Positions 50,753 through 60,721 of a stretch of 64,000 nt of DNA are shown piece by piece. Made by a program: the position numbers and the translations under genes. This DNA is from Bog-756 sp963769905 (GTDB lineage: Bacteria > Actinomycetota > Acidimicrobiia > Acidimicrobiales > RAAP-2): assembly GCA_963769905.1 (NCBI GenBank), contig CAVYNG010000002.1, positions 2,046,001 to 2,110,000 on the forward strand. Reading direction: 5' to 3'. How positions within the stretch are numbered: the stretch's first letter is position 1; every line of letters starts with the position of its first letter. The notes beneath the pieces were generated by a model. That model was not told the DNA's origin and did not search any database. It saw only the letters and a list, made by a program, of their open reading frames with translations.

Positions 50753-51715
50753 GTGGCTCCCCCCATGGTGGTATTGGCCGCCGGCCTGGCCCGTCGTTAC
50801 GGCGGCTGCAAGCCGCTCGCACCCATCGGTCCCCACGGTGAGGCGGTGTTGGACCTGCTGGTCAGCGACGGACTCGCCGCGGGCTTCGGCGAGTTCGTCC
50901 TGGTGCTCCACCCCGAGACCGGTCCGGCGATCCGCTACCACGTCGAACGGACCTGGCCGGCTTCCGTCACGGTCCACTTCGTGGATCAGAGTCGTCCGCT
51001 CGGGACCGTCCACGCGGTGCTCGCCGCGGAGCCTGCCATCGAACCGCGGCGACCCTTCGGCGTCTGCAACGCCGACGACGTCTACGGGCAAGTGGCCATG
51101 AGGATCCTCGCCGAGCGGCTCGAGTCCGGCGCAGAGGAGCACGTGCTCGTCGCCTTCCGGCTGGACTCCACGGTCGCGACCGGCGACCCGGTGACCCGCG
51201 GCATCTGCGCGGTCGACGAGACGGGTCACCTCACCGGGCTGCAGGAGCGTCGCCAGGTCAGCCGGAGCTCGGCCGGCGAGTTCACCGCCGACGACGAGGT
51301 GGAGCCCAAGGTCCTGACTCCGGACCTCCCGACGTCGGTCAACTTGTGGGGTTTTCGGTCGGCTGTCTGGGAGGTCCTCCACGACGCCATGGATGCCTCG
51401 GGTCTGGAAGGAGAAGGCGGGTCAGGACCGAAGCACGCCGGGGAGGCGCCCCAGGCCGAGGTCTTGTTGCCGGAGGTCATCGCCTCGATGGTCACCGGTG
51501 GGACCGGGCTCCCGGTGCGGGTCGTGACGACCACCACCGAGTTGCTCGGCGTGACCCATGCCGCCGACCTCCCCGTGGTCAGTGCCGAGCTCGCCCGCCA
51601 AGTGGCTTGTGGAATCCGTCCGAGCAGCACTCTGGGGTACCGCCGACTGAACGTTCAGGGAATCAGCGCGCTCATGTCGCTTGGGACGCCAGCATGCAAC
51701 CGACGGTTCGATTGA
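50753..51715 (+). CDS. NTP_transferase-family nucleotidyltransferase
   Basis: The 320-residue protein starts MVVLAAGLARRYGGCKPLAPIG, the sugar-nucleotidyltransferase signature, and has GVCNADDVYG (metal-binding Asp pair) and SVNLWGFRSAVWEVL. The family makes NDP-sugars or similar activated compounds from a phosphate and an NTP. It starts 8 nt after fabH. After the normal end of the family (GVTHAADLPVV...) the frame runs on for about 30 residues and overlaps the convergent gene by 44 nt, so the C-terminus may be extended by mutation or by a frameshift. Substrate unknown. Confidence 0.78.
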   Translation: MAPPMVVLAAGLARRYGGCKPLAPIGPHGEAVLDLLVSDGLAAGFGEFVLVLHPETGPAIRYHVERTWPASVTVHFVDQSRPLGTVHAVLAAEPAIEPRRPFGVCNADDVYGQVAMRILAERLESGAEEHVLVAFRLDSTVATGDPVTRGICAVDETGHLTGLQERRQVSRSSAGEFTADDEVEPKVLTPDLPTSVNLWGFRSAVWEVLHDAMDASGLEGEGGSGPKHAGEAPQAEVLLPEVIASMVTGGTGLPVRVVTTTTELLGVTHAADLPVVSAELARQVACGIRPSSTLGYRRLNVQGISALMSLGTPACNRRFD

Positions 51716-53713
51716 CCGCGACGGCGCCTCGCCCAGGGTGGGTGCCCACGCAACCCGCGTAGGTCGACGCGCTGGGATAAGCGGTCGGAACGTCACGGTG
51801 CAGGTCGTTCCACACCCATGCGCGGGCCGTGTGCACCGGCTTGGCTCCGGTTGCACCGGAGATCAGCGCGGCCATGGCGGTGACCGACGCAACCTGGTCG
51901 TAGGCCGGCAGCTCGGGTTGGTCGGGAAGTACCACGGTCGTCACGCCCCATTCCGCCAGCGATCGATGCACTGCGACCATGTCGGCCGAGGTGACGACAG
52001 GCGTCGCGAAGTAGGCAAAGGTGACCTCGGTGATGACATTCTGACCCGGGTCCTCCTCGCGCGGTGGCCGATACCGGCGCCAAGTCCACCCGAACCGACG
52101 ATTGAAGTTCGCTGCCCGCCCAATGCCTGCCACGTCAGGGCAGCTTGCTTCCAGCCGATGTCGAAGGGGAAGGTTTGTCCGTCTTTGTCCTTCCAGGTCA
52201 GCGAGGCCTTGGTCGCAGTGAACGGCGCCGGCAATGCCAGCACCACTGGATGCCCTGGAACTGTCGGAGCCACCGTGCGGAACCAGTTGGGGAGGATGAT
52301 CGGTTCGACGGTCATGGGAATGGTCCTTGCCAGATATGCGGCGGGTTGGACGATGGCGAATGCGGCTACCAACCCGGCAGCGAGAGCTCCGGACCATCCG
52401 TGTTGAGGAATGCGTGTCGCACTGTGGGACGCCTCGTCGGCAGTTCGGCTCGAACTCCGTTCCCACCTCTTGTTGACCGCCGTCCGAGTGTGTTCGAGGA
52501 TCACACCGATCATCATCGCGAGCGAAAGGTACGCGAACACGACGAAGTGCTGAGGCACGATGTTGCGCAGAAGGGGAAACGACGCCAGCCAGGGACCCGA
52601 CGAGGTGACCGCGACCAGTGAGACGAAGGCGAGCACCCCGAAGAACCACAGGCGTCGGTCGCCGCGCCAGATGATGACGCCGACGATGCTCACCGCGAAT
52701 GCTCCGGCGCCGATGTACACGCTGAACAGCATCGAGGAGAGCACGGGCCCCTGGTATCCGCCCACGATGTGCTGCCACTGATCACCGGTGAGTACCGGAA
52801 AGAGAAAGTTTTGTACAGATGCTCCGAATCCGGTCAGTTTGAGTCCGGGGTGTATCGACCCGGAGAAGTGAGCGGGCCCAGCTAGCCCGAACCACATCGG
52901 ATACGCGAGGAGCACGACGGCGGTCCCGACGCTGGCGACGATCCCCTTGGAAGCAGATCTGGCGTGCTCCCTGAGAGTCGCCGGGTTCTGCCGTGCCACA
53001 TAGGCGACGAGCAACAGGATCCCGATCGCAGCTTCTATGGTCATGAGGATCAGTACCTCGAGACCCACGAAGAATTGCACGGTGATCAGCAGTCCGAGGG
53101 CGATCCCCGTCGCGATCGGATTCCGCCGCTGGCGGATCAATAGCTCGTCAAGGCAGATCACGACCAACGGAGGGATCGCAATCATTGAAAAATCCACATG
53201 GGCCACGCTGAGATTGGACAGAACGAACGGGGAGAATCCGTAGAATGCACCGGCTACGAACGCTGCAGGCGACCAGGACACCCACCTCCGGGCCAGTGCG
53301 AACATCGCCAAGGCGGAGAGCACAGGACTCAAAGTCAGACCCACGTTCAATGCTGCAACGGGCCCGATCAGCCAGGTAACCGGAGTCAACACGACGCCGA
53401 ATGCGGCGAAGATGAGGTTGATGCCGGTCGGGTACCCCACAGTCGTCGAGAACAGAGGGTTGAGCCCATTGGGGATCGCATGGGCCGGCCATGAGGTGAA
53501 CCAGATCGATGAGGACGCGTCTCCACATCCACACGTTGAGGTTGACGTCGGGTGCCCTGTCCAGACGTCCCACCAGATGATCAGTGACAAGACCAAATAG
53601 GCGCCACCGACGAGCAGATACGGATACAGCGCGTGAACTGCCCTGCCGCGTTGCTGACGCGGTCGGGCGAGATCGGGCGTAGCGTTACGCCGGTCATGGA
53701 TTGCGATCTGCAT
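51672..53713 (-). pseudogene. Large GT-C-like membrane protein with one frameshift
   Basis: From the ATG at 53713 (AGGA upstream) the frame encodes a conserved actinobacterial membrane protein with about eleven helices: the Cys motif TSTCGCGDASSSIWFTSWPAHA, then NPLFSTTVGYPTGINL near residue 75, down to WQALGGQRTSIVGSGGLGAGI near 52,075. The neighbouring frame continues EEDPGQNVITEVTFAYFATP and LAEWGVTTVVLPDQPELPAYDQ to a stop at 51672. One base added or removed at about 52,060-52,080 restores about 680 residues. The family is unnamed; the topology suggests a glycosyltransferase or a polysaccharide-linked protein. Confidence 0.78.
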
Positions 53714-53913
53714 TGGGTTCCTCACGCCCGCGTCCGGATCGTCGGCTTCGTCGGCATTGGTGGGTCGATGAGCGGTCCGAAGGTGGGTGGCCGTCGGCAT
53801 TGTAACGGACGGCTGCAGTCCTCATCTGTCGGCATTGCCACCGCCGCGGCACTCGGATGTGGACTGCCCGCCCCTCGGTCTCCACGGCGTTGGGGGTCGA
53901 GTGGAGGCATCCG

Positions 53914-54729
53914 ATGAGGACTGGGGACGGAACTGCCCGGACCGCGAGAATGACAGAGGTCGGGTTTGCCTCCAAGTTGATGGTCCGAATACCGGTGCGT
54001 GTTCTGGTTCCCGCCATCGCGTGGCAATTTCGGTTCGTCGAGCCTGAACTGGCGAGGCTCGACGAATTCGTACCGAAGGGCCTCGGTGCGGTCGACGTCG
54101 GAATGTGGTGGGGACCGTGGTCGTGGCAATTGGCTCGTCGTGTTCCCCGGGTTGACTCCTTCGAGCCGAATCTCGATCTCGTGACCCGGCTTGCACCGGT
54201 GATGCCCAGCAACGTCAACCTTCATCCCGCTGCGCTCAGCGATCGAACGGGCCAATCCACCCTTTGGATTCCGCCTGGTGGAATCGGCACGGAGGGTCGA
54301 TCCACCATCGAACCCGGACACCCGATCGAATCCGGATGGACGCCACTGTCCGTTGCCACCTACCGGTTGGACGACTTCGAGCTCGGAGACGTCGGGTTCG
54401 TGAAGATCGACGTCGAAGGGCACGAACTCTCGGTGTTGTCGGGTGCCACGAAGCTACTCGAGACGCAGCGCCCGAATGTCATGGTCGAGGTCGAGCAGCA
54501 CACGGATCGCCAGATTCCTCTCGATACGATCGTCGAGTTCTTCTCCGACTATTCATACGGCGGCCACTTCCTACGGAAGGGACGATGGCGGCGCGTCGAA
54601 GAGCTGGACCGAGGATCAACGCGGGAGATGGCGGATCGAGTCGCCCGCCGCGGACTCGCGACCCACCTCGTGCTCTACGCGCGTCGGTATGTTCATAACT
54701 TTCTGTTCAAGCCGCGTCGACACGTTTGA
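53914..54729 (+). CDS. FkbM-family methyltransferase
   Basis: The 271-residue SAM-dependent O-methyltransferase has GAVDVGMWWGPWSWQLARRV (a variant SAM loop, with Gly-Met-Trp-Trp where Gly-Ala-x-x is usual), VDSFEPN, and the FkbM signature VGFVKIDVEGHELSVLSGA. FkbM enzymes methylate hydroxyls on sugars or polyketides. GTGGAGG lies 6 nt before the ATG at 53914 and fixes the start. It is divergent from the frameshifted membrane protein gene and lies next to the AftD operon, so a surface-glycan substrate is likely. Confidence 0.85.
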   Translation: MRTGDGTARTARMTEVGFASKLMVRIPVRVLVPAIAWQFRFVEPELARLDEFVPKGLGAVDVGMWWGPWSWQLARRVPRVDSFEPNLDLVTRLAPVMPSNVNLHPAALSDRTGQSTLWIPPGGIGTEGRSTIEPGHPIESGWTPLSVATYRLDDFELGDVGFVKIDVEGHELSVLSGATKLLETQRPNVMVEVEQHTDRQIPLDTIVEFFSDYSYGGHFLRKGRWRRVEELDRGSTREMADRVARRGLATHLVLYARRYVHNFLFKPRRHV

Positions 54730-54858
54730 GCGGGGCGCCGGGCGGTCACAGGTCTGGGAGGGCGCAGGGCATCCACAGACTGTCGGTGCCCCGTGGCGAG
54801 CAACACGCGGAACCTTGCCGTCGCGTCGCGAATCTGGGCATCGGGCCGGAGCGCACAA

Positions 54859-57800
54859 TCACGTCGAGGGCTCGACATTCCCGGGTTGATCCTCACCCGA
54901 CCGTCGGCGTTCTCCGACGATCACGACGCTCAGCACTGCGCAGAGTGCGAGTACTGAGAACAATTGAGCCGGAGCGCCGAATGCACCCTCGTGAGCTCCT
55001 GTGGCAACGATCGGATCCGCTGCGATGATCACGCCTGCAACGGCGAATGCGATGCCCCCGATTGCCGCCATCAGGTCGTCTCCCCATCGGTGGACGATCG
55101 CGACGAGGGGAACGAGCAGCACGGCCAGCCAGCCACCGACACAGAACGCGACGAATCCGGCACCAGCCGCGAGGACTGCGACCGGGAGCTTGCGTCGGGG
55201 CCCGATCGGATCCGTCTCCGACCGGTCACGACCCACAAGTGCCAGAACGAACAACAACACGAGGAGCAGACCCCCGAACAGGAGCCCGGCTCGGTAGAGG
55301 TTATCCGGCGTGAAGGTCATCGAGACGGTCCCGGCCTTTCCCGCTGGGAGCACCCAACCTTGCTCCCAACCGTCGAGCACGATCGGTGCGAGCGTCGTGC
55401 CGTCGAAGGTTGCGACCCAGCCGGTGCTGAAGTTCTGGGCCACCTGCAGGTAGGTCGTGGACCCGGCCCCCACCGCCACCTTGCGACTACTAGGAGCCCA
55501 CGAGAGAACGCGTGCCGAGCGAACGGGGCGCACTCCGGCCGAGACCTTCTGGGAACTGTCGACGAACAGGCTGGTCATCCTGAACGCGCTTCCAGTAGGA
55601 AACGAGATGGTGTGCCGGCCGGCTGAGAAGGCGACTGGCATGCCACAGGCGCGGACGTTCATCGGCTGGAGGTCGATCAGGTCGCCCAGCGAGCCGGTGA
55701 CCGAGGTCGACTCGGAGGTGCCGTCGACTTGCACCGCCGGTCCGGAGCCACAGGGAAGGGCGATCGGCATGGTCGACGAGGGGGCTGGCGGCACCTGTTG
55801 TCCCAGTGCAGGGACGCCGAGCGACCTCAGTCCGACGGGCAGTGTCATCGGCGGCGGCATCGTGACCCCGGCCGGTAGGGGAGCAGAAGGGATCTCACCA
55901 CTTCGTTGGGCGACCCCGACGAAGCGGACGGTGAGCGTGTCAGTTGTCATGGGCGCGAAAGAGATCAGCCCTCCGTCCCGGGGGACCGACACCTCGCGGC
56001 TCGACCCGGCGCCGGAGACGACCAGCGTGGTTGGTCGGCTCGCCTCTGAGGTGAGACCCAGAGAGATCGACCCGACCGCTCGCGTTCCGCTCCAGCGGAG
56101 CGTCAACGTCGGGTCAGGATCGTCGAATCCGGCGATCCACGGCGACGCGGAGCCTTCTACGAGGTTCTCGGCGCGGAACCGGGGCAGGTCGCGAAGCGAG
56201 GAGCTGGCAGAGATCTGGGGCTGCTGGTCCGATGGCGCCGCGATCTCCGACACCAAGCCGTCGAGCGCGGCGCTCGGGTTCGGCACTGCGGTACCGGTAA
56301 TGACGCCCGACATCGCTTTCGCCAACTCGAACTTCCGCGGAATCGGTGGCTCGGTGGTCGCGGGGACCGTGAAGTCGAGGTTCGGATTGGTGACCGGATC
56401 GCTGATGCTCACGACAGCGGTGTTGCGCGCCGCACCCGAGAAGGCCGAGAGCTGATCGTTGGGAAGCTGCATGGCGGGACGGAAGGACACTCCAGGAATC
56501 GTCACGTCGCTGATGCCGACCCCGAGCGGGGGCTTGGAGGGATGAGCCGGTGGACGAACCGCATCGATCCCGATGGTAAGATGGCGCGTCAGCCCCGGGG
56601 CGACGGTCACCCAGGTCGGGCTGCTTGCGGCTGGCAACGTTCGGCGTACCGAGCCACGATCGGTGACGACGATGACTCGCTCTATGGTGGGGCGTTGGGG
56701 ATCGCCGCTCAACTGCGAGATGGCGATCGCGGTAAGGCGGATAGGGCTGGAGAACCTGATCGCGACCGATTGGCCTACGGACATGCCCAGGCCGGATGCA
56801 ATCCACGCAGTCGAAGGGTCGCCGTCGAATGCGGAAGCAGGACCTTCGGACGGATTGTCTGAGTGCACATTCGATCCGTACGAAGTGGCCGAGACCGACT
56901 CGGCGCCGATGGGTGACGCCACGGTCTGTGCGTCGCTCACCTTGGGGACCACGTAGTTGAGAGGTACGGTGGGATCCGAGCCGGGCAGTCGCTGGTTGGC
57001 TCCGAGCAGGTAGGAGACGTTGTCGTCGATCTTGCCGAACGAGACGGCGTGGCGTTGATTACCGTCGGTGATCGCCCAGGTCGAGTCGACGCGTGCCACC
57101 GCCTGAGCGCCACGGGGATCGTCGGACAAGACTGCCGCACGACCAGCCAACACCCCCGTGCCGGCGAGCGGCAGCAGCGACCCCGACGAGCCACTGACGA
57201 TCACCGGATTCGTGACCGGATAGGTCTTGATCTCCGACACCCGCGGTTCGACTCTGAAGATCTCGACTGGTCGGAGGTGGAGATCCGAGGACGCGTCATA
57301 GACCGGCAGGTCGCCCTCTGCCACCTGGCTCTTCGGCAGGTACGGCCCGAACGAGGCCACCTCGACCAGACCGGGGCTCTCGGTGAGGACCTGGTGGACC
57401 CTCGCGGGCGCCAGCGCTCTCGTCTCGGCGAGGTTGAGGTCGTTCCGCTCGACCACGTAGCCGATGCCCGACCGTGCGAGATACCCGGCGAGACCGGGCT
57501 GCGCGTTCCCGGTGGCGAGGGCGGCCTCGACGGTACTGAGCATTTCGGTGTTCCCGCCCGACCCGAGTGGGATGATCGAACGGACGGTCACCGAGGTGGA
57601 GGCGAGCATCGACAGCGGCTCGTCCTGAGGACTGCCCCAGGTGTAGTCGGCGAACAGGGAGCCTGGCACGAGGAGGGCCGTCTGGCGCCCCTGATGGCCG
57701 TCGAGCCAGTTCGCGGCTTGCGTCCAGTACGAGGGGATGCTCGCAAACCCACCAGTCCCGTAGAGCTGCGCCTGCCAGAAGGGCATCGCGGCCAGGACGA

Positions 57801-59094
57801 CCGCGATGACCGCCAACAGGCCCAACATCGCGGGGCCCAGAGAGCGACTGGGGCGACGCAGGACGGGACGAAGGACGGGTTCGAGCGAAACGGTCGACAC
57901 CAACCAGATCAGGCCGAGCGCCAGCGGCAAGGACACGTCGGGGGAGAACTTCGAGATGTTCCGCAGCGGGGCGAGCGGGCCCGACAACAAGGAGATGACT
58001 GCTCTCGAGAGCGGTCCACCGAGCGGGCCGACATAACCGGCAGCGATCACCAGCACTCCGAAGCTCATGCTGGCCACGAGGAACAACCGCTCGGGGATTC
58101 GCCTCATCAGCCCTGCCAAACCGAGCGCTGCCACCAGCGTCGAGCCGATGATCGCGAAGGGTGACGTCACCAGAGTCCATCCACCGAGCACGAGAGGTGC
58201 ACCGATGTCGTCATAGTTCTGCCAGTTCGACGCGCCACGAAGCGCCTCGAAGGCGGGCCCCGTCGCCGTCGTCTCGCGGGCGGTCTCGGTGTAGGGCAGG
58301 TAGTTGTACCCGTACTTGCCCTGCAGGAAGGTCGGGACGAGCCACCAGAAGAAGGCCAGCACGACCGAGAGCGACCACCACTGCACGAGGCGCCGGCGCC
58401 GCGTGCCTTTGGCCCGCGTCATGAACCAGATCACAGCGAGGGGAAGCGTGGAGATGATCACTGTGGCGTTGACTCCCCCCATCAGGGCAAGAGCAACTCC
58501 GGACTTGGCCGCCGCACGTCTCGGCGATCCTTGCCGACAACCGACGATCAGGGGTACCAACATCCAGGGGAGCAACACGACGGCCAGTAGATCCACCGAG
58601 ATGGTCGCCCAGTCGACGACGATCGGAGCGACGCAGTAGGCGATGGCGCCGAGGACCCGAGCCCACCTCTTTCCGATTCCGAGCGCCTCGGCCATGCGGA
58701 TCACGCCCCACGCCCCGACGGTCAGAAGTAGCGCCAGCCAGACCCGCTCCCCGATCCACACGGGGACGTGGAGCAGGTGCATCGCCTCGAAGAACGGCGC
58801 CATCGGGAAGAGATAGCCGAACGTCTCGGACTGCACGGAACCTGATGCGACCGTCTGGTTCCAGAGGTGCAGCGCCGACTCCATCCAGGCGAGCGGTGCC
58901 ATCAGGACCGGCAGCTTGGTGTCGTCGACGATCGACCCCGGAGCCTGAATGAACGTCGCGAGCAGGAAGAGGGCTCCTAGCCCGACCAAGGCCGATCGGC
59001 CGAGCGGGTCGGGACACGGAGCGACCGGGTCGTCCGATGGCGCGTCGGTGAGCTCTCCGAGTTTGCTTTCACTAGTGATCGTCGTCATCGACAC
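54859..59094 (-). CDS. aftD: AftD-like alpha-(1->3)-arabinofuranosyltransferase (DUF3367)
   Basis: The 1411-residue protein matches mycobacterial AftD (about 1400 residues) in size and layout. An N-terminal GT-C part has about eleven helices (residues about 35-450), with acidic residues in the first loops (SIVDDTKLPVLMAPLAWMESALHLWN). A very long periplasmic part with beta-rich carbohydrate-binding-like domains follows, and two or three helices close the C-terminus. AftD adds arabinofuranose branches to cell-wall arabinan, using decaprenyl-phospho-arabinose. It overlaps the upstream GT4 gene by 10 nt. It suggests an arabinan-like surface polymer in this organism, although no emb or dprE genes are in the window. 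Confidence 0.85.
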   Translation of the reverse strand: MSMTTITSESKLGELTDAPSDDPVAPCPDPLGRSALVGLGALFLLATFIQAPGSIVDDTKLPVLMAPLAWMESALHLWNQTVASGSVQSETFGYLFPMAPFFEAMHLLHVPVWIGERVWLALLLTVGAWGVIRMAEALGIGKRWARVLGAIAYCVAPIVVDWATISVDLLAVVLLPWMLVPLIVGCRQGSPRRAAAKSGVALALMGGVNATVIISTLPLAVIWFMTRAKGTRRRRLVQWWSLSVVLAFFWWLVPTFLQGKYGYNYLPYTETARETTATGPAFEALRGASNWQNYDDIGAPLVLGGWTLVTSPFAIIGSTLVAALGLAGLMRRIPERLFLVASMSFGVLVIAAGYVGPLGGPLSRAVISLLSGPLAPLRNISKFSPDVSLPLALGLIWLVSTVSLEPVLRPVLRRPSRSLGPAMLGLLAVIAVVLAAMPFWQAQLYGTGGFASIPSYWTQAANWLDGHQGRQTALLVPGSLFADYTWGSPQDEPLSMLASTSVTVRSIIPLGSGGNTEMLSTVEAALATGNAQPGLAGYLARSGIGYVVERNDLNLAETRALAPARVHQVLTESPGLVEVASFGPYLPKSQVAEGDLPVYDASSDLHLRPVEIFRVEPRVSEIKTYPVTNPVIVSGSSGSLLPLAGTGVLAGRAAVLSDDPRGAQAVARVDSTWAITDGNQRHAVSFGKIDDNVSYLLGANQRLPGSDPTVPLNYVVPKVSDAQTVASPIGAESVSATSYGSNVHSDNPSEGPASAFDGDPSTAWIASGLGMSVGQSVAIRFSSPIRLTAIAISQLSGDPQRPTIERVIVVTDRGSVRRTLPAASSPTWVTVAPGLTRHLTIGIDAVRPPAHPSKPPLGVGISDVTIPGVSFRPAMQLPNDQLSAFSGAARNTAVVSISDPVTNPNLDFTVPATTEPPIPRKFELAKAMSGVITGTAVPNPSAALDGLVSEIAAPSDQQPQISASSSLRDLPRFRAENLVEGSASPWIAGFDDPDPTLTLRWSGTRAVGSISLGLTSEASRPTTLVVSGAGSSREVSVPRDGGLISFAPMTTDTLTVRFVGVAQRSGEIPSAPLPAGVTMPPPMTLPVGLRSLGVPALGQQVPPAPSSTMPIALPCGSGPAVQVDGTSESTSVTGSLGDLIDLQPMNVRACGMPVAFSAGRHTISFPTGSAFRMTSLFVDSSQKVSAGVRPVRSARVLSWAPSSRKVAVGAGSTTYLQVAQNFSTGWVATFDGTTLAPIVLDGWEQGWVLPAGKAGTVSMTFTPDNLYRAGLLFGGLLLVLLFVLALVGRDRSETDPIGPRRKLPVAVLAAGAGFVAFCVGGWLAVLLVPLVAIVHRWGDDLMAAIGGIAFAVAGVIIAADPIVATGAHEGAFGAPAQLFSVLALCAVLSVVIVGERRRSGEDQPGNVEPST

Positions 59095-60158
59095 GGGTCG
59101 CTACTCGACGCAGCGACGTCCGCTGCGATGCTGGAGAACTTGGAGGCCACATTTTGCCAGTCGAAGTCAGCGCTGTGGGCGCGGGCTCCATCCGACAGGC
59201 GCTGTCGGAGCCCACGGTTTTCCGCCAGCTCGATCCACCGGCGAGCGAGATCGGCCTCGGTATCGACCAGGATCCCGGTGACACCGTCGACGATGGAGTC
59301 CTTCACCCCTGGGACGTTGAAGCCGATCGACGGAGTCCCGACCTCGGCCGCCTCGGTGATCACGATTCCCCAGCCCTCGTGATGCGCCGGATGCAGCAAC
59401 GCCCACGACCGACTCAGCAGCTCCCACTTCTCGTCGTCGTCGACTCGGCCGATGAATCGCACGGCCACGCCGGCACTGGCCTCGAGTGCAGCACGCTCGG
59501 GGCCGTCGCCGATGATGACCAGCTCGCCGCCAACGACTCGGTGGACTTGCTCCCAGACCCGGAGTAGAAGGTCGACGCGCTTGTACGGCATGAGACGACC
59601 CAGACAGACGAACAGAGGCCCCTCCGACCGCGGGCCGGGTTCGATCGTCGGGGGATCCACCCCGGGCTCCAACACGTGGATGCGACTTCTGTCGACGCCG
59701 ATCGCCTCGAGCGAGGAGGCAGTCGAAGCGGAGATCGCGAGAAACGGTGTCCGGCGGTAGACAAGCGGCATCACCTTCGACTCCGTGAAGCGTCCCATTG
59801 CCGCAATCGGAGCGGGAAATCGCTCGTCCCACTGTTCGGTGTGCACATGAAGAACACAGGCGAGGATGGCCCGCTTCCGCCAGAGCGGGGAAAAGTAAGG
59901 GAGGCCGTTCTCCGTGTCCACCAGTAGATCCCAATCGCGCACTTCCCGATGATGGACCCGCGGCGCCCTCAGATACTGAGAGTACGTTCCTCCGAGGTCG
60001 AACACGGGGTAGGGACGCTTGCCTACGGGCCCTCCGCAGAGCAGGGCCACCTCATGGCCCATCTGCAACAGCTCCACGGCGAGCCGGTCGATGAACACCT
60101 CAGATCCGCCGGCCAGCTCGTTGGCGAGATCGCGCCAACTGACAAAAGCTATGCGCAT
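59085..60158 (-). CDS. GT4-family glycosyltransferase
   Basis: The 357-residue GT-B enzyme starts MRIAFVSWRDLANELAGGSEVFIDRLA, the nucleotide-free domain typical of GT4. The donor side shows FVCLGRLMPYKRVDLLL, GDGPERAALE and HPAHHEGWGIVITEAAEVGTPSIGF, where the second Glu of the E-x7-E motif holds the nucleotide sugar. It acts in the cytoplasm, probably on a lipid-linked intermediate. The coupled aftD gene downstream suggests a shared glycan pathway; a mycobacterial counterpart next to the same methyltransferase would be the Rv0225 type. Confidence 0.88.
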   Translation of the reverse strand: MRIAFVSWRDLANELAGGSEVFIDRLAVELLQMGHEVALLCGGPVGKRPYPVFDLGGTYSQYLRAPRVHHREVRDWDLLVDTENGLPYFSPLWRKRAILACVLHVHTEQWDERFPAPIAAMGRFTESKVMPLVYRRTPFLAISASTASSLEAIGVDRSRIHVLEPGVDPPTIEPGPRSEGPLFVCLGRLMPYKRVDLLLRVWEQVHRVVGGELVIIGDGPERAALEASAGVAVRFIGRVDDDEKWELLSRSWALLHPAHHEGWGIVITEAAEVGTPSIGFNVPGVKDSIVDGVTGILVDTEADLARRWIELAENRGLRQRLSDGARAHSADFDWQNVASKFSSIAADVAASSSDPCR

Positions 60159-60721
60159 CGAGAGCCCGCCTTGCAGGCCTCTACCAGAGCAGGCGCGGAC
60201 TGCAGCCGCTGCAGGATCACTGCCTAAGACCTTCCCCCCTAGGGCCGTTACGCCCCCTCAGGGCCGTGGCGGTCGCGCACAAACTAGTAGAACCGAACAT
60301 CCGCTCTGAGGGGTGCGGAATTCTGGTGGCTACCACCGGTGACTGAGATCTGGCTACGGACATGCGGTGCTGTGAACTGGGGCTACGCGCCGGGCGGGAG
60401 TTCGAAGCCGATGAAGCGAGCAAGCTCGCTCAGCGGAGGGAGGGCCTCGAGGATCGCGCGGCTGACCGGCGGTTATCGCAGACGACGGGCAACGCGGCCG
60501 TAACAACGGAGTTCACGGTTGACGGGTGGGTATCTCGCTGGAACACAACCCTCGCCTCGAGCAGCGCTGATGCGTCACGCAGCGTGGGCGACGGTGCTAT
60601 GGCCTTGTCGGTGTTAGTCCGGACGTCGTGGTGAATGCTCAGAACTACGGGGGCGGAACCGGCGTAAATTGTCCGAATGGGCGCACTCCGGCGCGCTCGA
60701 ATTGTCCACAGGTCATGACTG
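60159..60721. other. Intergenic region without recognisable gene
   Basis: Nothing was supported in these 563 nt between the GT4 gene and the 3' end of the acyltransferase gene, both on the minus strand. A short direct repeat, AGGGCCGT, occurs at about 60241 and 60260. Open frames on both strands look random. Confidence 0.4.

Noticed and set aside
52060..52080. Programmed frameshift in the GT-C-like gene
   Set aside because: No slippery heptamer or downstream pseudoknot is apparent, and three other glycan genes show similar unprogrammed breaks.
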